Below are positions 8,295 through 17,144 of a DNA stretch of 64,000 bases, in pieces. Each line of letters opens with the position of its first letter. Position 1 is the first letter of the stretch. The stretch spans positions 1-64,000 of the forward strand of contig CAJOLU010000004.1 in NCBI GenBank assembly GCA_905235475.1. The letters run 5' to 3'. The notes below the pieces were generated by a model. That model saw nothing but the letters and a program-made list of their open reading frames with translations. It was not told the DNA's origin and ran no database searches. Source of the DNA: an uncultured Clostridia bacterium (GTDB lineage Bacteria > Bacillota > Clostridia > Christensenellales > UBA1242). A program made the translations under genes and the position numbers.

Positions 8295-10127
8295 TTAAGC
8301 GTTCATTTTTTCACGATATTTTGTGATTGCTCGTTTATCGTGGTCTAGAATAATTTTTCTAAGTCTAATACTCTTTGGTGTGACTTCCAAAAGTTCGTCA
8401 TCATTTAGAAATTCAATACATTTTTCTAGGCTCATTTGTTTTGGTGGAATTAAGTTTAAAGCATCATCTGCTGCAGCTGAACGCATATTTGTTAGATGCT
8501 TTTTCTTACACACATTGATAACCAAATCATTTCCTTTTGGATTTTCTCCAACAATCATTCCACCATAAACTTTGTCGCCAGGTTTAACAAAAAGTGTTCC
8601 TCTTTCTTGTGCGTTGGCAAGACCATATCCAACACACTCGCCGTTCTCGTGAGCAACAAGTGCTCCACAATTTCTTCTTTCAATTTCGCCTTTATAGTAG
8701 TCATAGCCATAGTGCACACTGCTCATAATTCCTTCACCACGAGTGTCGGTTAAAAGTTCAGACTTATAGCCAAAAAGTCCACGACTTGGAATTAAAAATT
8801 CAAGTTTTGTGCGTGTTCCTTGTTGTTTCATATTCACAAGTTCGCCTTTTCTTAATCCCATTTTGCTCATAACACTTCCAGTATATTCATCTGGAACATC
8901 AACAATAAGTTTATCTATTGGTTCCATCTTCTTGCCGTTTTCATCATACTTAAACAAAACTTTTGGCATTGAAACTTGGAATTCATAACCTTCTCTTCTC
9001 ATATTCTCAATCAAAATTGAGAGGTGCATTTCTCCCCTTCCACGAACGCAGAAAGCATCTGCTTTGTCGGTGTCTTCAACTTTTAATGAAAGGTCTTTAA
9101 CCGTTTCTTTATAGAGCCTTGCTCTTAGGTGCCTGCTGGTTACAAACTTTCCTTCCGTTCCAGCAAATGGGCTGTCGTTAACCATAAAGGTCATTTCAAC
9201 GCTTGGCTCACTAATTTTAACAAACTCCAAGGCAGAAACATTTTCTTGGTCACAAATTGTGTCTCCAATCATAATATCGCCAAGTCCAGCCACGCAAACA
9301 ATATCTCCAGCCTCTGCTTCGGTTGTTTCTGTTTTCTTCATTCCATCAAAACAAAATAGTTGTTGAACTCTAAGTTTTTCAACTTTTTCTGGATGATAGA
9401 AGTTTGTAACAGCAACAGTTTGTCCAACTTTAATTCCACCATTTTCAATTTTTCCAACAGCGAGTTTGCCCAAAAAGTCACTGTGTTCTGTGTTAGAAAC
9501 AAGCATTTGAAGAGGTTTTGTTTGATCTCCTTGTGGTGGGTCTATGTGATTTATGATTTCCTCAAAAAGTGGAATCATATTGTTTCCAAGTTCGTTTTTG
9601 TTTTTTGACGCAACACCCAGTCTTGCACTTGCATACAAAATTGGGCTGTTGAGTTGGTCATCATTTGCATTAAGATCAAAAAGAAGTTCCAAAATTTCAT
9701 CTTCAACTTCATCAATTCTTTTGTCTGGACGGTCTATTTTGTTAATAACAATAATAACCTTCAAGTTTAAACTTAACGCTTTTTCCAAAACAAATCTTGT
9801 TTGTGGCATTGGTCCCTCAAAAGCATCAACAACAAGCAAAACACCATCAACCATTTTTAAAGCTCTTTCCACCTCTCCCCCAAAGTCGGCATGGCCTGGG
9901 GTGTCGATAACATTAATCTTATAGTCCTTATAATGAATTGATGCATTTTTTGCAAGAATTGTGATTCCTCTTTCTCTTTCAAGGTCGTTTGAGTCCATCA
10001 CTCTGTCGCCAACTTCTTGGTTATCTCTAAACACGCCACCCTGTTTTAATAGTTCGTTAACAAGGCTTGTTTTACCATGGTCAACGTGCGCGATTATGGC
10101 AATATTCCTGATTTTTTCTTTTTCCAT
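8295..10127 (-). CDS. typA: Translational GTPase TypA/BipA
   Basis: 610 residues, full length for the family. It is a ribosome-associated GTPase involved in ribosome assembly and stress adaptation. Motifs seen: G1 AHVDHGKT (residues 13-20), DTPGHADFGGEVERAL (G3) and NKIDRP (G4), followed by EF-G-like domains and the C-terminal TypA block with RSRGLFGYKSELL-type and GGMIVGENPKGNDL-type segments. The start is ATG at 10127: GGGAG precedes it by about 11 nt, while an upstream in-frame TTG at 10145 overlaps that ribosome site. It is monocistronic, divergent from the csoR operon. Confidence 0.97.
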   Translation of the reverse strand: MEKEKIRNIAIIAHVDHGKTSLVNELLKQGGVFRDNQEVGDRVMDSNDLERERGITILAKNASIHYKDYKINVIDTPGHADFGGEVERALKMVDGVLLVVDAFEGPMPQTRFVLEKALSLNLKVIIVINKIDRPDKRIDEVEDEILELLFDLNANDDQLNSPILYASARLGVASKNKNELGNNMIPLFEEIINHIDPPQGDQTKPLQMLVSNTEHSDFLGKLAVGKIENGGIKVGQTVAVTNFYHPEKVEKLRVQQLFCFDGMKKTETTEAEAGDIVCVAGLGDIMIGDTICDQENVSALEFVKISEPSVEMTFMVNDSPFAGTEGKFVTSRHLRARLYKETVKDLSLKVEDTDKADAFCVRGRGEMHLSILIENMRREGYEFQVSMPKVLFKYDENGKKMEPIDKLIVDVPDEYTGSVMSKMGLRKGELVNMKQQGTRTKLEFLIPSRGLFGYKSELLTDTRGEGIMSSVHYGYDYYKGEIERRNCGALVAHENGECVGYGLANAQERGTLFVKPGDKVYGGMIVGENPKGNDLVINVCKKKHLTNMRSAAADDALNLIPPKQMSLEKCIEFLNDDELLEVTPKSIRLRKIILDHDKRAITKYREKMNA

Positions 10128-10282
10128 TAATATCTTTTCTCCCAAAACTTAAAAATTTTTTACAATAATGATATTATTTTATCATAAACAATTAAAAAAG
10201 TAAATAATGTTTAAAAGTTTTTTTGCATATGTCGATATTTTTGTTAAAAAGATTTTATCGTTTTTTGCTTGCTTTTTGTTTT

Positions 10283-10298
10283 CTTGCAAGTGTATAAT
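10283..10298 (+). promoter_or_regulatory. -10 box and palindrome before csoR operon
   Basis: TATAAT at 10293-10298 with the palindrome CTTGCAAG at 10283-10290 in the spacer. The -35 element is poor, as expected for a regulated promoter. The operator role is inference. Confidence 0.45.
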
Positions 10299-10320
10299 AA
10301 AATCAAATGGAGGAATAATT

Positions 10321-10629
10321 ATGCCAACAAAAACCAAAAGCACAACCAAAAACAAAAAAGAAACAATCGGAAACGAAAAAGAAAGGCACGAAATTAACAA
10401 TAGGTTAAGCAGAATTATCGGCTCAATGAATGGAATTAAAAAAATGGTTGAGCAAGGGGCAGAATGTGATGAAATTTTGGTGCAACTTTCTGCTGTTGTT
10501 AATGCAACAAAAAGCGTGGCAAATTTTGTTCTTCTAAAACATATAAATAATTATGTTGCAGAAGAAATTAAAAACGGCAACACTCAATCTATTGATGATG
10601 TTATATCATATTTTAAACGATTTGAATAA
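10321..10629 (+). CDS. csoR: CsoR/RcnR-family metal-responsive repressor
   Basis: 102 residues. ATG at 10321 is chosen because GGAGG stands 8 nt before it; the longer open frame is upstream noise. A Lys/Thr-rich N-terminus is followed by the all-helical DUF156 fold: NRLSRIIGSMNGIKKMVEQ, then AECDEIL with Cys49 and LLKHINNY with His74. In copper-sensing CsoR the ligands are C-x(24)-H-x3-C; here the position of the last cysteine is Tyr78, so one ligand is missing and metal specificity is uncertain. It is first in an operon with a CopZ-like chaperone, which favours copper. An 8-bp palindrome CTTGCAAG (10283-10290) lies just upstream of TATAAT (10293-10298) and is a candidate operator. Confidence 0.85.
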   Translation: MPTKTKSTTKNKKETIGNEKERHEINNRLSRIIGSMNGIKKMVEQGAECDEILVQLSAVVNATKSVANFVLLKHINNYVAEEIKNGNTQSIDDVISYFKRFE

Positions 10630-10640
10630 AGGAGAATGCT

Positions 10641-10856
10641 ATGTTAGGACTTGAAAAAAGCACATTAAAAGTTGATGGAATGACTTGCGCGCACTGCACA
10701 ACCAGAATCACTTCTGCTCTTAATGAACTTGAAGGAATATCAAAAGTTAAAACAAACCTTAAAAATCAAACAGTGACTTTTTCTCACAAAAAAGAAACTG
10801 ATTTAAGTGTTGTGGAAAACAAACTTAAAGAAATGGGATACAAAATAACAAAATAA
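10641..10856 (+). CDS. copZ: CopZ-like heavy-metal-binding (HMA) protein
   Basis: 71 residues forming a single HMA domain of normal length. The metal loop is GMTCAHC with Cys16 and Cys19, followed by a beta-alpha-beta pattern ending EMGYKITK. Such proteins carry Cu(I) in the cytoplasm and pass it to a P-type ATPase. It starts 11 nt after csoR with AAAGGAG in front, so it shares the csoR transcript. No copA ATPase is in the window, so the partner must be elsewhere. Confidence 0.9.
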   Translation: MLGLEKSTLKVDGMTCAHCTTRITSALNELEGISKVKTNLKNQTVTFSHKKETDLSVVENKLKEMGYKITK

Positions 10857-10865
10857 AGGAACACG

Positions 10866-11330
10866 ATGGATAATATTTATTTAAAACCAATGACGGACAA
10901 AATGTATCATGAATACTTCAAGGAATATGAAAACGATTATGATTTATTTTTAGACAAAAGTGAGTTCTTTAAGTATGTTTATGATGAGGAACAAGTTAAT
11001 AAATATATTGAAAAGCAAAAAACGTTGAAACGAATTTGCCTCGCAATTATGAAAGATGATGAAATGATTGGAGAAATCAAACTTCATCACATCACACCCG
11101 AAAGTGCAACCCTTGGAATTTCTATTAAAAATGACAAATACAAAAATCAAGGCTATGGCACAATTGCCGAGCAACTTGTGATTGATTATGTTTTTAACAA
11201 ACTTAACAAAAAAGTTCTTTTGGCAGACACCATTTTAACAAACACTAGAAGTCAACATGTTTTGGAAAAGGTTGGATTTCAAAAGGTTGGAGAAGATGAA
11301 AGATCCTTTTACTATAAAATAGAAAGATAG
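10866..11330 (+). CDS. GNAT family N-acetyltransferase
   Basis: 154 residues of the RimJ/RimL-like GNAT type. The central acetyl-CoA segment reads IGEIKLHHI, then TLGISIKNDKYKNQGYG (the Q-x-x-G/A pyrophosphate loop), and near the C-terminus come TNTRSQHVLEKVGF and a YYKIER tail. It starts 9 nt after copZ with AAAGGA, as third gene of the csoR operon. The substrate is unknown; a link to metal stress is only by position. Confidence 0.85.
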   Translation: MDNIYLKPMTDKMYHEYFKEYENDYDLFLDKSEFFKYVYDEEQVNKYIEKQKTLKRICLAIMKDDEMIGEIKLHHITPESATLGISIKNDKYKNQGYGTIAEQLVIDYVFNKLNKKVLLADTILTNTRSQHVLEKVGFQKVGEDERSFYYKIER

Positions 11331-11356
11331 AAGCAAAGACTGTTTCTATCTTTTTT
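11324..11356 (+). terminator. Terminator of csoR-copZ-GNAT operon
   Basis: A 9-bp stem AAGATAGAA/TTCTATCTT is followed by six or more T. Confidence 0.75.
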
Positions 11357-11393
11357 ATATTTTTATACTGACATATTTTCTAATTGATAAAAA

Positions 11394-12137
11394 TTATTCT
11401 TTATATTCTATTTTTTGCAATGTTAAGCCTTTTGCCGGCATTGTTCTTCCCGCCATATTTCTGTTTTGGCTTTCAAATATTTTTGGAATATCTTTCACAT
11501 TTATCGCACCCAAACCTACCTCCACAATTGTTCCACATATAATTCTTACCATATTGTATAGGAACCCATCTCCACAAACAATTAAACTATATATTCCTTT
11601 TTTATCTCTTTTTAATTTGATAGAAAAAATTGTTCTTATTGTGCTTTTAACACTGGTGTTAGATGAGCAGAAAGATTTAAAGTTGTGTGTGCCCTTAAAA
11701 AACTTTAAGGCTTGCTTGGCTTTTTTTTCATCAAACTTTGAATTAACCCTAACTGCATCAAACTCAAAAAGGGGCATAATAACTTCACTTGCATAGAACT
11801 TATACACATATGTTTTCTTTTTTGCTGAAAACCTTGCGTGAAAATCTTCTGGCACTTCACAAGAAGATAGAACTTTTATGTCGTCTGGCAAAAATTCATT
11901 AATTGCATAATAGAACTTTTGTGCATCAATTTTTGAGTTTGTGTTAAAATGAGCCACTTGTCCCATTGCATGCACGCCCGCATCTGTTCTTCCTGCGCCA
12001 AAAACCTCCACCTCTTCGCCAGTGGCTTTTTTGATTGCTTCTTCCAAATAGAATTGAATACCAACTCCATTTTTTTGTTTTTGCCAACCATTATAGTTGC
12101 TGCCAACATATGAAATTATTAACTTTATTTTTCTCAT
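11394..12137 (-). CDS. truA: tRNA pseudouridine(38-40) synthase TruA
   Basis: 247 residues, normal length. It isomerises uridines 38-40 in the tRNA anticodon arm. The catalytic block GAGRTDAGVHA is present with Asp52. The N-terminus YVGSNYNGWQKQ and the C-terminal FLYNMVRIICGTIVEVG block are both typical. The start is ATG at 12137 with AAGGA upstream. It is divergent from the PFOR gene; their promoters share about 115 bp. Confidence 0.97.
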   Translation of the reverse strand: MRKIKLIISYVGSNYNGWQKQKNGVGIQFYLEEAIKKATGEEVEVFGAGRTDAGVHAMGQVAHFNTNSKIDAQKFYYAINEFLPDDIKVLSSCEVPEDFHARFSAKKKTYVYKFYASEVIMPLFEFDAVRVNSKFDEKKAKQALKFFKGTHNFKSFCSSNTSVKSTIRTIFSIKLKRDKKGIYSLIVCGDGFLYNMVRIICGTIVEVGLGAINVKDIPKIFESQNRNMAGRTMPAKGLTLQKIEYKE

Positions 12138-12199
12138 AAATATATCCTTTTTTGTATATTAACAAAATTAGCAAAATTTTGCAAATGTTTCTTGTTTGT

Positions 12200-12228
12200 T
12201 TGCCTATTTTTATTATTTGATATATAAT
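12200..12228 (+). promoter_or_regulatory. Promoter of PFOR gene
   Basis: TTGCCT (12200-12205), 17 bp, TATAAT (12223-12228), followed by GGAGG at 12241 and ATG at 12253. Confidence 0.7.
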
Positions 12229-12252
12229 AAATTTATAAATGGAGGACATTCT

Positions 12253-15200
12253 ATGAAAAAAATAACTGTTGATGGAAACACGGCTGTTGCAATGAGTGCT
12301 TATGCCGTAAATGAAATTGCAATCATATATCCAATCACACCAAGTTCCCCAATGGCAGAAAGTTGTGATGCTTGGGCTGGACAAAATCAAAAAAATATTT
12401 TTGGCTTTCCAATGAAAATTGTGGAAATGCAAAGTGAAGCAGGAGCCGCCGGAGCAGTTCACGGCAGCCTTTTGAGTGGCGCTTTAACCACAACATTCAC
12501 AGCAAGCCAAGGATTGCTTCTTATGATTCCAAATATGTATAAAATTGCAGGAGAATTGTTGCCTTGCGTGTTCCACGTTTCAGCAAGAGCACTTGCCACT
12601 CATGCACTATCTATTTTTGGCGACCATAGTGATGTTATGGCATGCCGTCAAACTGGTTTTAGTTTTTTGTGTTCAAACAACGTGCAAGAAGCACACGACT
12701 TTGCAACAATTGCAATGATGGCATCTCTCAATTCAAGTGTTCCATTTTTGCATTTCTTTGATGGATTTAGAACATCACACGAAATTGCAAAAATTGACGT
12801 TTTGGATAATGATGAGATTGCTTCTCTTCTTCCTCAAGACAAAATTATAGAATTTCGACAAAGAGCATTAAACCCATCTCACCCAAAACAAATGGGAACA
12901 GCACAAAACCCAGATGTTTATTTCCAGAACAGAGAAAGAGGAACAGAATTCTATCTTAAGGCCTATGAAGAAATTAAGAATGCAATGGAAAAGTTTGGAA
13001 AGCTTACTGGAAGAAAATATCAACCATATGAATATGTGGGTTCAAAAACTGCTAAACAAGTTATTGTTATGATGGGCAGTGGTGCCGACACAATGGAAGA
13101 AACCATAAAAGCACAAAAACTTGATGTTGGACTTTTGAAAGTTCGTGCATATCGCCCATTTAATGCAAAAGATTTTTGTAAAGCAATTCCACAAAGTTGT
13201 GAAGTTATCACAGTTTTAGATAGAACAAAAGAAAATGGAAGTGTTGGCGAGCCACTATATCTTGATGTTGTTTCCTCTCTTTGTGAACAAGGAAGAATGA
13301 TTAAAGTTCTTGGCGGAAGATATGGGCTTGGCAGCAAAGATTTCACACCAGCAATGGCAATGGCCGTGATTGCAAACACAACTAAAAATGGCAAAAACCA
13401 CTTCACAGTTGGAATTGATGATGACATTTTGGGCTCATCACTCAAGATTTTGCCTTATGAAGAACAATATGAGGGTAAAGAATGTTTGTTCTATGGTCTT
13501 GGCAGTGATGGAACAGTTTCAGCAAACAAAAACAGCATCAAAATTATTGGAGATAACACCAACCAATTTGCGCAAGGCTATTTTGTTTATGATAGCAAGA
13601 AAAGTGGAAGTGTGACAATCTCTCACTTAAGGTTTGGAAAAAATAAGATAAACTCTCACTATGAAATTGAGAAAGGCGACTTTGTTGCTTGCCATAACGA
13701 AAGCTTTATTGGAAAATATGATATTCTATCTCACATTAAAGACGGAGGAACATTCCTCTTGAACTGTGAGTGGAAACAAGAAGAACTTGAAGAAAGACTA
13801 CCAAAAGATTTTAAGAAAACACTTTATGAAAAACACATCAACTTCTATATTATTAATGGGGTGGACCTTGCAATAAACTTGGGGCTCAAAGGGAAAATTT
13901 CAACCATTATGCAAAGTGCTTTCTTCTATCTAACCAACATCATAGACTTTAATCTTGCAAAAGATGAAATGAAGAAAATGGCAGAAAAGTCTTATGGAAA
14001 ATCTGGTCGTGAAGTTGTTGAAAACAACTTTAAAGCAATTGATATGGCACCTGAAAAACTGCTGAAAATTAATATTCCAGAAAGTTGGAAAAATGCAACA
14101 AACGAAATTGAAACATATGTTACAAAAGAAACAAGCCCATATAATGAGCAAATCATAAAACCAATTGCAAAACAACTTGGCAACAACTTGAAAGTTTCTG
14201 ATTTTTCTTGTGACGGAAGTGTTCCAACAAACACCACAAGGTTTGAAAAGCGTGGTATTGCAATTTCTGTTCCACAATGGCTTCCAGAAAACTGCATACA
14301 ATGCAATATGTGTTCATTTATTTGCCCACATGGAGCAATTAAACCAATTTTGATAGACAAAAACACAAAAAGACCAGAAAGTTTTACTTGCATAAAAGCG
14401 CAAATGACAGACAAATATGATTTTAGAATTCAAGTAAGTCCACTAGACTGCACAGGCTGTGGAAATTGTGCAGAAATCTGCCCTAGCCTTAAAAAAGCAC
14501 TTGTTATGAGCAATGCTATTGAACAAATTAAGAACGAAGCAGAAAACTATGAGTTTGCCGATAAACTTGAAAATGACACAACAGTTTATAACACAAACAC
14601 AATAAAAGGCAGTCAGTTTAAGGAATGTTTATTTAAGTTTAGTGGTGCTTGTGCTGGGTGCGGAGAAACACCATATATAAAACTTGCAACACAACTGTTT
14701 GGAGAAAATATGGTTATAGCAAATGCAACAGGTTGTTCAAGCATATATGGTGGTTCATTCCCAACCTGCCCATATTCACAAACAAAAGATGGCTATGGCC
14801 CAGCATGGGCAAACAGTTTGTTTGAAGACAACGCAGAGTTTGGGTTTGGAATGCAAATTGCAAACAAAAATCAAAAAGATGAACTTGATGCTTTGATTGA
14901 TGAAGCAATCAACCTAAAATCTAAGAATGCAACACTATTTGAAGAGTGGAAAAACACAAAACAAAACTTTAACGAAAACAACAAAGTTGTTAAAAAATTG
15001 CTACCTTCCCTCGAAAAAGAGATGGATACCTGTCAAAATAGTGACCTTAAGTCTGTTTTAAACAAAATTAATGAAAGAAAAGAGTTCCTAACACAAAAGT
15101 CTGTTTGGATTATCGGTGGAGATGGTTGGGCATATGATATTGGCTATGGTGGACTTGACCATGTTTTGGCATCTAATGAAGATGTGAATATTTTGGTTCT

Positions 15201-15732
15201 AGACACTCAAGTTTATAGTAACACTGGTGGACAATCTTCAAAAGCAACACCTTGTGGAGCATCTGCCAAATTTGCTGAAACTGGAAAAACAACAAGCAAA
15301 AAGAGTTTGGCACTTATGGCTCTTAACTACCCTAACTGTTATGTGGCACAAGTTGCGATGGGAGCAAATATGATGCAAACTCTAAATGCTCTAAAAGAGG
15401 CGGAAGCACACAAAGGTCCATCAATTGTGATTTGTTATTCAACTTGTATAAACCAAGGTATTGATATGTCTAAATCTATGGAAGAAATGAAAAAAGCTGT
15501 TAACGCTGGTTATTGGCATTTGTTTAGATATAGCCCAGAAACCCAAAAACTAACGCTAGATAGCCCACAAGAAATCAAAGAAGACTATTTTGAATTTGTT
15601 AAAGGCGAGAGAAGATATAAAAGCCTTATGCAAAAAATGCCAGAGCATGCACAAGAACTTTTGGAAAAAGCAAAAGAAGATAACGACAAACTATTAGAAA
15701 AGTTAATACTTCTCTCAAAAGGCAACAATTAA
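12253..15732 (+). CDS. nifJ: Pyruvate:ferredoxin (flavodoxin) oxidoreductase
   Basis: 1159 residues: the single-chain form of PFOR, which makes acetyl-CoA, CO2 and reduced ferredoxin from pyruvate in anaerobes. Domain order is complete. Domain I begins KKITVDGNTAVAM and includes YPITPSSPMAE. Two 4Fe-4S motifs follow, CIQCNMCSFICP (from Cys681) and CTGCGNCAEICP (from Cys733). The C-terminal thiamine-diphosphate part has ACAGCGETPY (about residue 800) and IGGDGWAYDIGYGG with VYSNTGGQSSK (from about residue 955). ATG at 12253 has GGAGG 7 nt in front; an earlier in-frame start is rejected. It is monocistronic and closed by a terminator. It is good evidence for a strictly anaerobic fermentative metabolism. 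Confidence 0.97.
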   Translation: MKKITVDGNTAVAMSAYAVNEIAIIYPITPSSPMAESCDAWAGQNQKNIFGFPMKIVEMQSEAGAAGAVHGSLLSGALTTTFTASQGLLLMIPNMYKIAGELLPCVFHVSARALATHALSIFGDHSDVMACRQTGFSFLCSNNVQEAHDFATIAMMASLNSSVPFLHFFDGFRTSHEIAKIDVLDNDEIASLLPQDKIIEFRQRALNPSHPKQMGTAQNPDVYFQNRERGTEFYLKAYEEIKNAMEKFGKLTGRKYQPYEYVGSKTAKQVIVMMGSGADTMEETIKAQKLDVGLLKVRAYRPFNAKDFCKAIPQSCEVITVLDRTKENGSVGEPLYLDVVSSLCEQGRMIKVLGGRYGLGSKDFTPAMAMAVIANTTKNGKNHFTVGIDDDILGSSLKILPYEEQYEGKECLFYGLGSDGTVSANKNSIKIIGDNTNQFAQGYFVYDSKKSGSVTISHLRFGKNKINSHYEIEKGDFVACHNESFIGKYDILSHIKDGGTFLLNCEWKQEELEERLPKDFKKTLYEKHINFYIINGVDLAINLGLKGKISTIMQSAFFYLTNIIDFNLAKDEMKKMAEKSYGKSGREVVENNFKAIDMAPEKLLKINIPESWKNATNEIETYVTKETSPYNEQIIKPIAKQLGNNLKVSDFSCDGSVPTNTTRFEKRGIAISVPQWLPENCIQCNMCSFICPHGAIKPILIDKNTKRPESFTCIKAQMTDKYDFRIQVSPLDCTGCGNCAEICPSLKKALVMSNAIEQIKNEAENYEFADKLENDTTVYNTNTIKGSQFKECLFKFSGACAGCGETPYIKLATQLFGENMVIANATGCSSIYGGSFPTCPYSQTKDGYGPAWANSLFEDNAEFGFGMQIANKNQKDELDALIDEAINLKSKNATLFEEWKNTKQNFNENNKVVKKLLPSLEKEMDTCQNSDLKSVLNKINERKEFLTQKSVWIIGGDGWAYDIGYGGLDHVLASNEDVNILVLDTQVYSNTGGQSSKATPCGASAKFAETGKTTSKKSLALMALNYPNCYVAQVAMGANMMQTLNALKEAEAHKGPSIVICYSTCINQGIDMSKSMEEMKKAVNAGYWHLFRYSPETQKLTLDSPQEIKEDYFEFVKGERRYKSLMQKMPEHAQELLEKAKEDNDKLLEKLILLSKGNN

Positions 15733-15735
15733 ATA

Positions 15736-15766
15736 AAAAAATGTGTTAATTTGTAACACATTTTTT
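15736..15766. terminator. Terminator between PFOR and SpoVT-like gene
   Basis: A 13-bp stem AAAAAATGTGTTA/TAACACATTTTTT with a 5-nt loop, usable on both strands between convergent genes. Confidence 0.85.
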
Positions 15767-15791
15767 ATTTTTGTGGAAAAGTGGAAAACTT

Positions 15792-16277
15792 TTAATCTAT
15801 CATCAAACTTAAATATTTTTGCATTGGAAGAGCAAAGGAATAGTCTGTTAACAAAGTTTTGCTTGTGAGAACCATTCCACCACACACTTCGCCATTGCTA
15901 ATAATTGGCAAAATAATTTCGGTTTTTGTATCTTGAGTTAGCCCCAAAAGATTGTTCCCAGACAAAATAACATTTTTGCGTTCAAAGAAATAATCAAACA
16001 ACTTTTTGTTTATAATCACATTGCAACTTTTTGCAATAATATCACTTGTGGAGCAAACAAAACATTCCACATTAAAGGAATCAAAACACTTTACAACAAT
16101 TTTTGCGTTTTTTTCATAAAATGATAATTTTGAATGGTGTGTGATAACCACCTTATCATCTTCACACTCAACCAAAACTTCTGCACCTTGATTTAAACAC
16201 AGTTTTTGTCTAATTTCTTTTGGAAGAACAACTCGTCCCAATTCATCAATTCTTCGCAGTGAACTTGTTTTTCTCAT
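15792..16277 (-). CDS. SpoVT-like AbrB/GAF transcriptional regulator
   Basis: 161 residues. The N-terminal 50 form an AbrB/SpoVT swapped-hairpin DNA-binding domain: SLRRIDELGRVVLPKEIRQKL. The remaining 110 residues have the length and alternating pattern of the SpoVT GAF-like domain, with ILPIISNGEVCGGMVL near the end. In Bacillus and Clostridium, SpoVT modulates late sporulation genes. Here no other sporulation gene is in the window, so spore formation cannot be claimed. AGAGGA stands before the ATG. It is convergent with PFOR and divergent from the AlkD-like gene. Confidence 0.88.
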   Translation of the reverse strand: MRKTSSLRRIDELGRVVLPKEIRQKLCLNQGAEVLVECEDDKVVITHHSKLSFYEKNAKIVVKCFDSFNVECFVCSTSDIIAKSCNVIINKKLFDYFFERKNVILSGNNLLGLTQDTKTEIILPIISNGEVCGGMVLTSKTLLTDYSFALPMQKYLSLMID

Positions 16278-16366
16278 ATTAATCCTCTTTTTTGTTTAGT
16301 TTATGAAACAATAAAAATATTATACATTCTTATTATTTTATGCTATACTTTTTGTGGAGGAAAAAT

Positions 16367-17077
16367 ATGGAATTAGTTAAAAACCATTGGAAACAAAGTG
16401 ATGCAGAACAATTTCAAAACTATTTAAAAACATTTTCAAAGGGAGAAGAAAAAGCAAAGTGGGAACAAAGAATTGCAAACACTTCTCTTCCCTGCCTTGC
16501 TGTTCCTGCTCCAGAAATAAAACGCATTTCAAAAGAAATTGCAAAAGGCAATTATTTAGAATTTTTGGATTTATTTTTGTGGAGCAACCTTTCAAACACC
16601 TTTATAAATGGTTATTTAATCTGCCAAATACAAGACTTCTCCGTTTTCACAAAATACTTAAAAAAATATGTGAACAAATGTGACAACTGGGCAAGCACCG
16701 ACACTTTAAAATTTAAGATTAATAACAAAAATAAAAATGACTTTTTTGGTCTTGCAAAAACTTTTATAAAATCGCATAAACCTTTTGTGAGAAGAACTGG
16801 CTTAATTATTTGTTTAAAACTTTTAAACTATGATGAATTCACTTCGCAAATACTTGAAATTTCTCAAACTTTTGCTAATGAAGAAGAATATTATGTTAAT
16901 ATGATGAATGCTTGGCTTATTTGTGAAAGTTTTATTAAACACAGAGATGAAACACTTGAGGTCTTAAAATCAAAAACTCTTAATAAGTTCACGCAAAACA
17001 AAGCTATTTCAAAATGCCACGATAGTTTTAGAGTGTTGAAAGAAGATAAGGAATATTTAAAAACTTTAAGAAAATAA
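16367..17077 (+). CDS. AlkD-like DNA alkylation repair protein
   Basis: 236 residues of the HEAT-like AlkD family, which excise alkylated bases without base flipping. Landmarks: LAVPAPEIKRISKEI near residue 45, CDNWASTDTLKF (the W-A-x-x-D block), FVRRTGLI, NMMNAWLICE and the C-terminal KAISKCHDSFRVLKEDKEYL. ATG at 16367 is preceded by GTGGAGG. It is a single gene closed by a bidirectional terminator. Whether the enzyme is active cannot be read from the sequence, but the D of DNWASTD and the RR pair that contact DNA in the family are kept. Confidence 0.85.
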   Translation: MELVKNHWKQSDAEQFQNYLKTFSKGEEKAKWEQRIANTSLPCLAVPAPEIKRISKEIAKGNYLEFLDLFLWSNLSNTFINGYLICQIQDFSVFTKYLKKYVNKCDNWASTDTLKFKINNKNKNDFFGLAKTFIKSHKPFVRRTGLIICLKLLNYDEFTSQILEISQTFANEEEYYVNMMNAWLICESFIKHRDETLEVLKSKTLNKFTQNKAISKCHDSFRVLKEDKEYLKTLRK

Positions 17078-17106
17078 AACCAATTTATATTGAAATCATA
17101 TCATTA

Positions 17107-17137
17107 AAAAAAGAACTTTACTTTAAAGTTCTTTTTT
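17107..17137. terminator. Bidirectional terminator
   Basis: A 13-bp stem AAAAAAGAACTTT with its complement and a 5-nt loop lies between convergent genes ending at 17077 and 17145. Confidence 0.85.
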
Positions 17138-17144
17138 ATGTTTG

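Noticed and set aside
9553..9924. Plus-strand ORF of 123 codons inside typA
   Set aside because: It is a shadow of the conserved typA frame, Ser-rich, with no SD or promoter.
12091..12462. Minus-strand ORF of 123 codons over the truA/PFOR junction
   Set aside because: It covers both promoters and the PFOR start, has no SD, and its translation is Cys/Phe/His-rich shadow sequence.
13020..13445. Minus-strand ORF inside PFOR
   Set aside because: Shadow of a conserved gene; no start signals.
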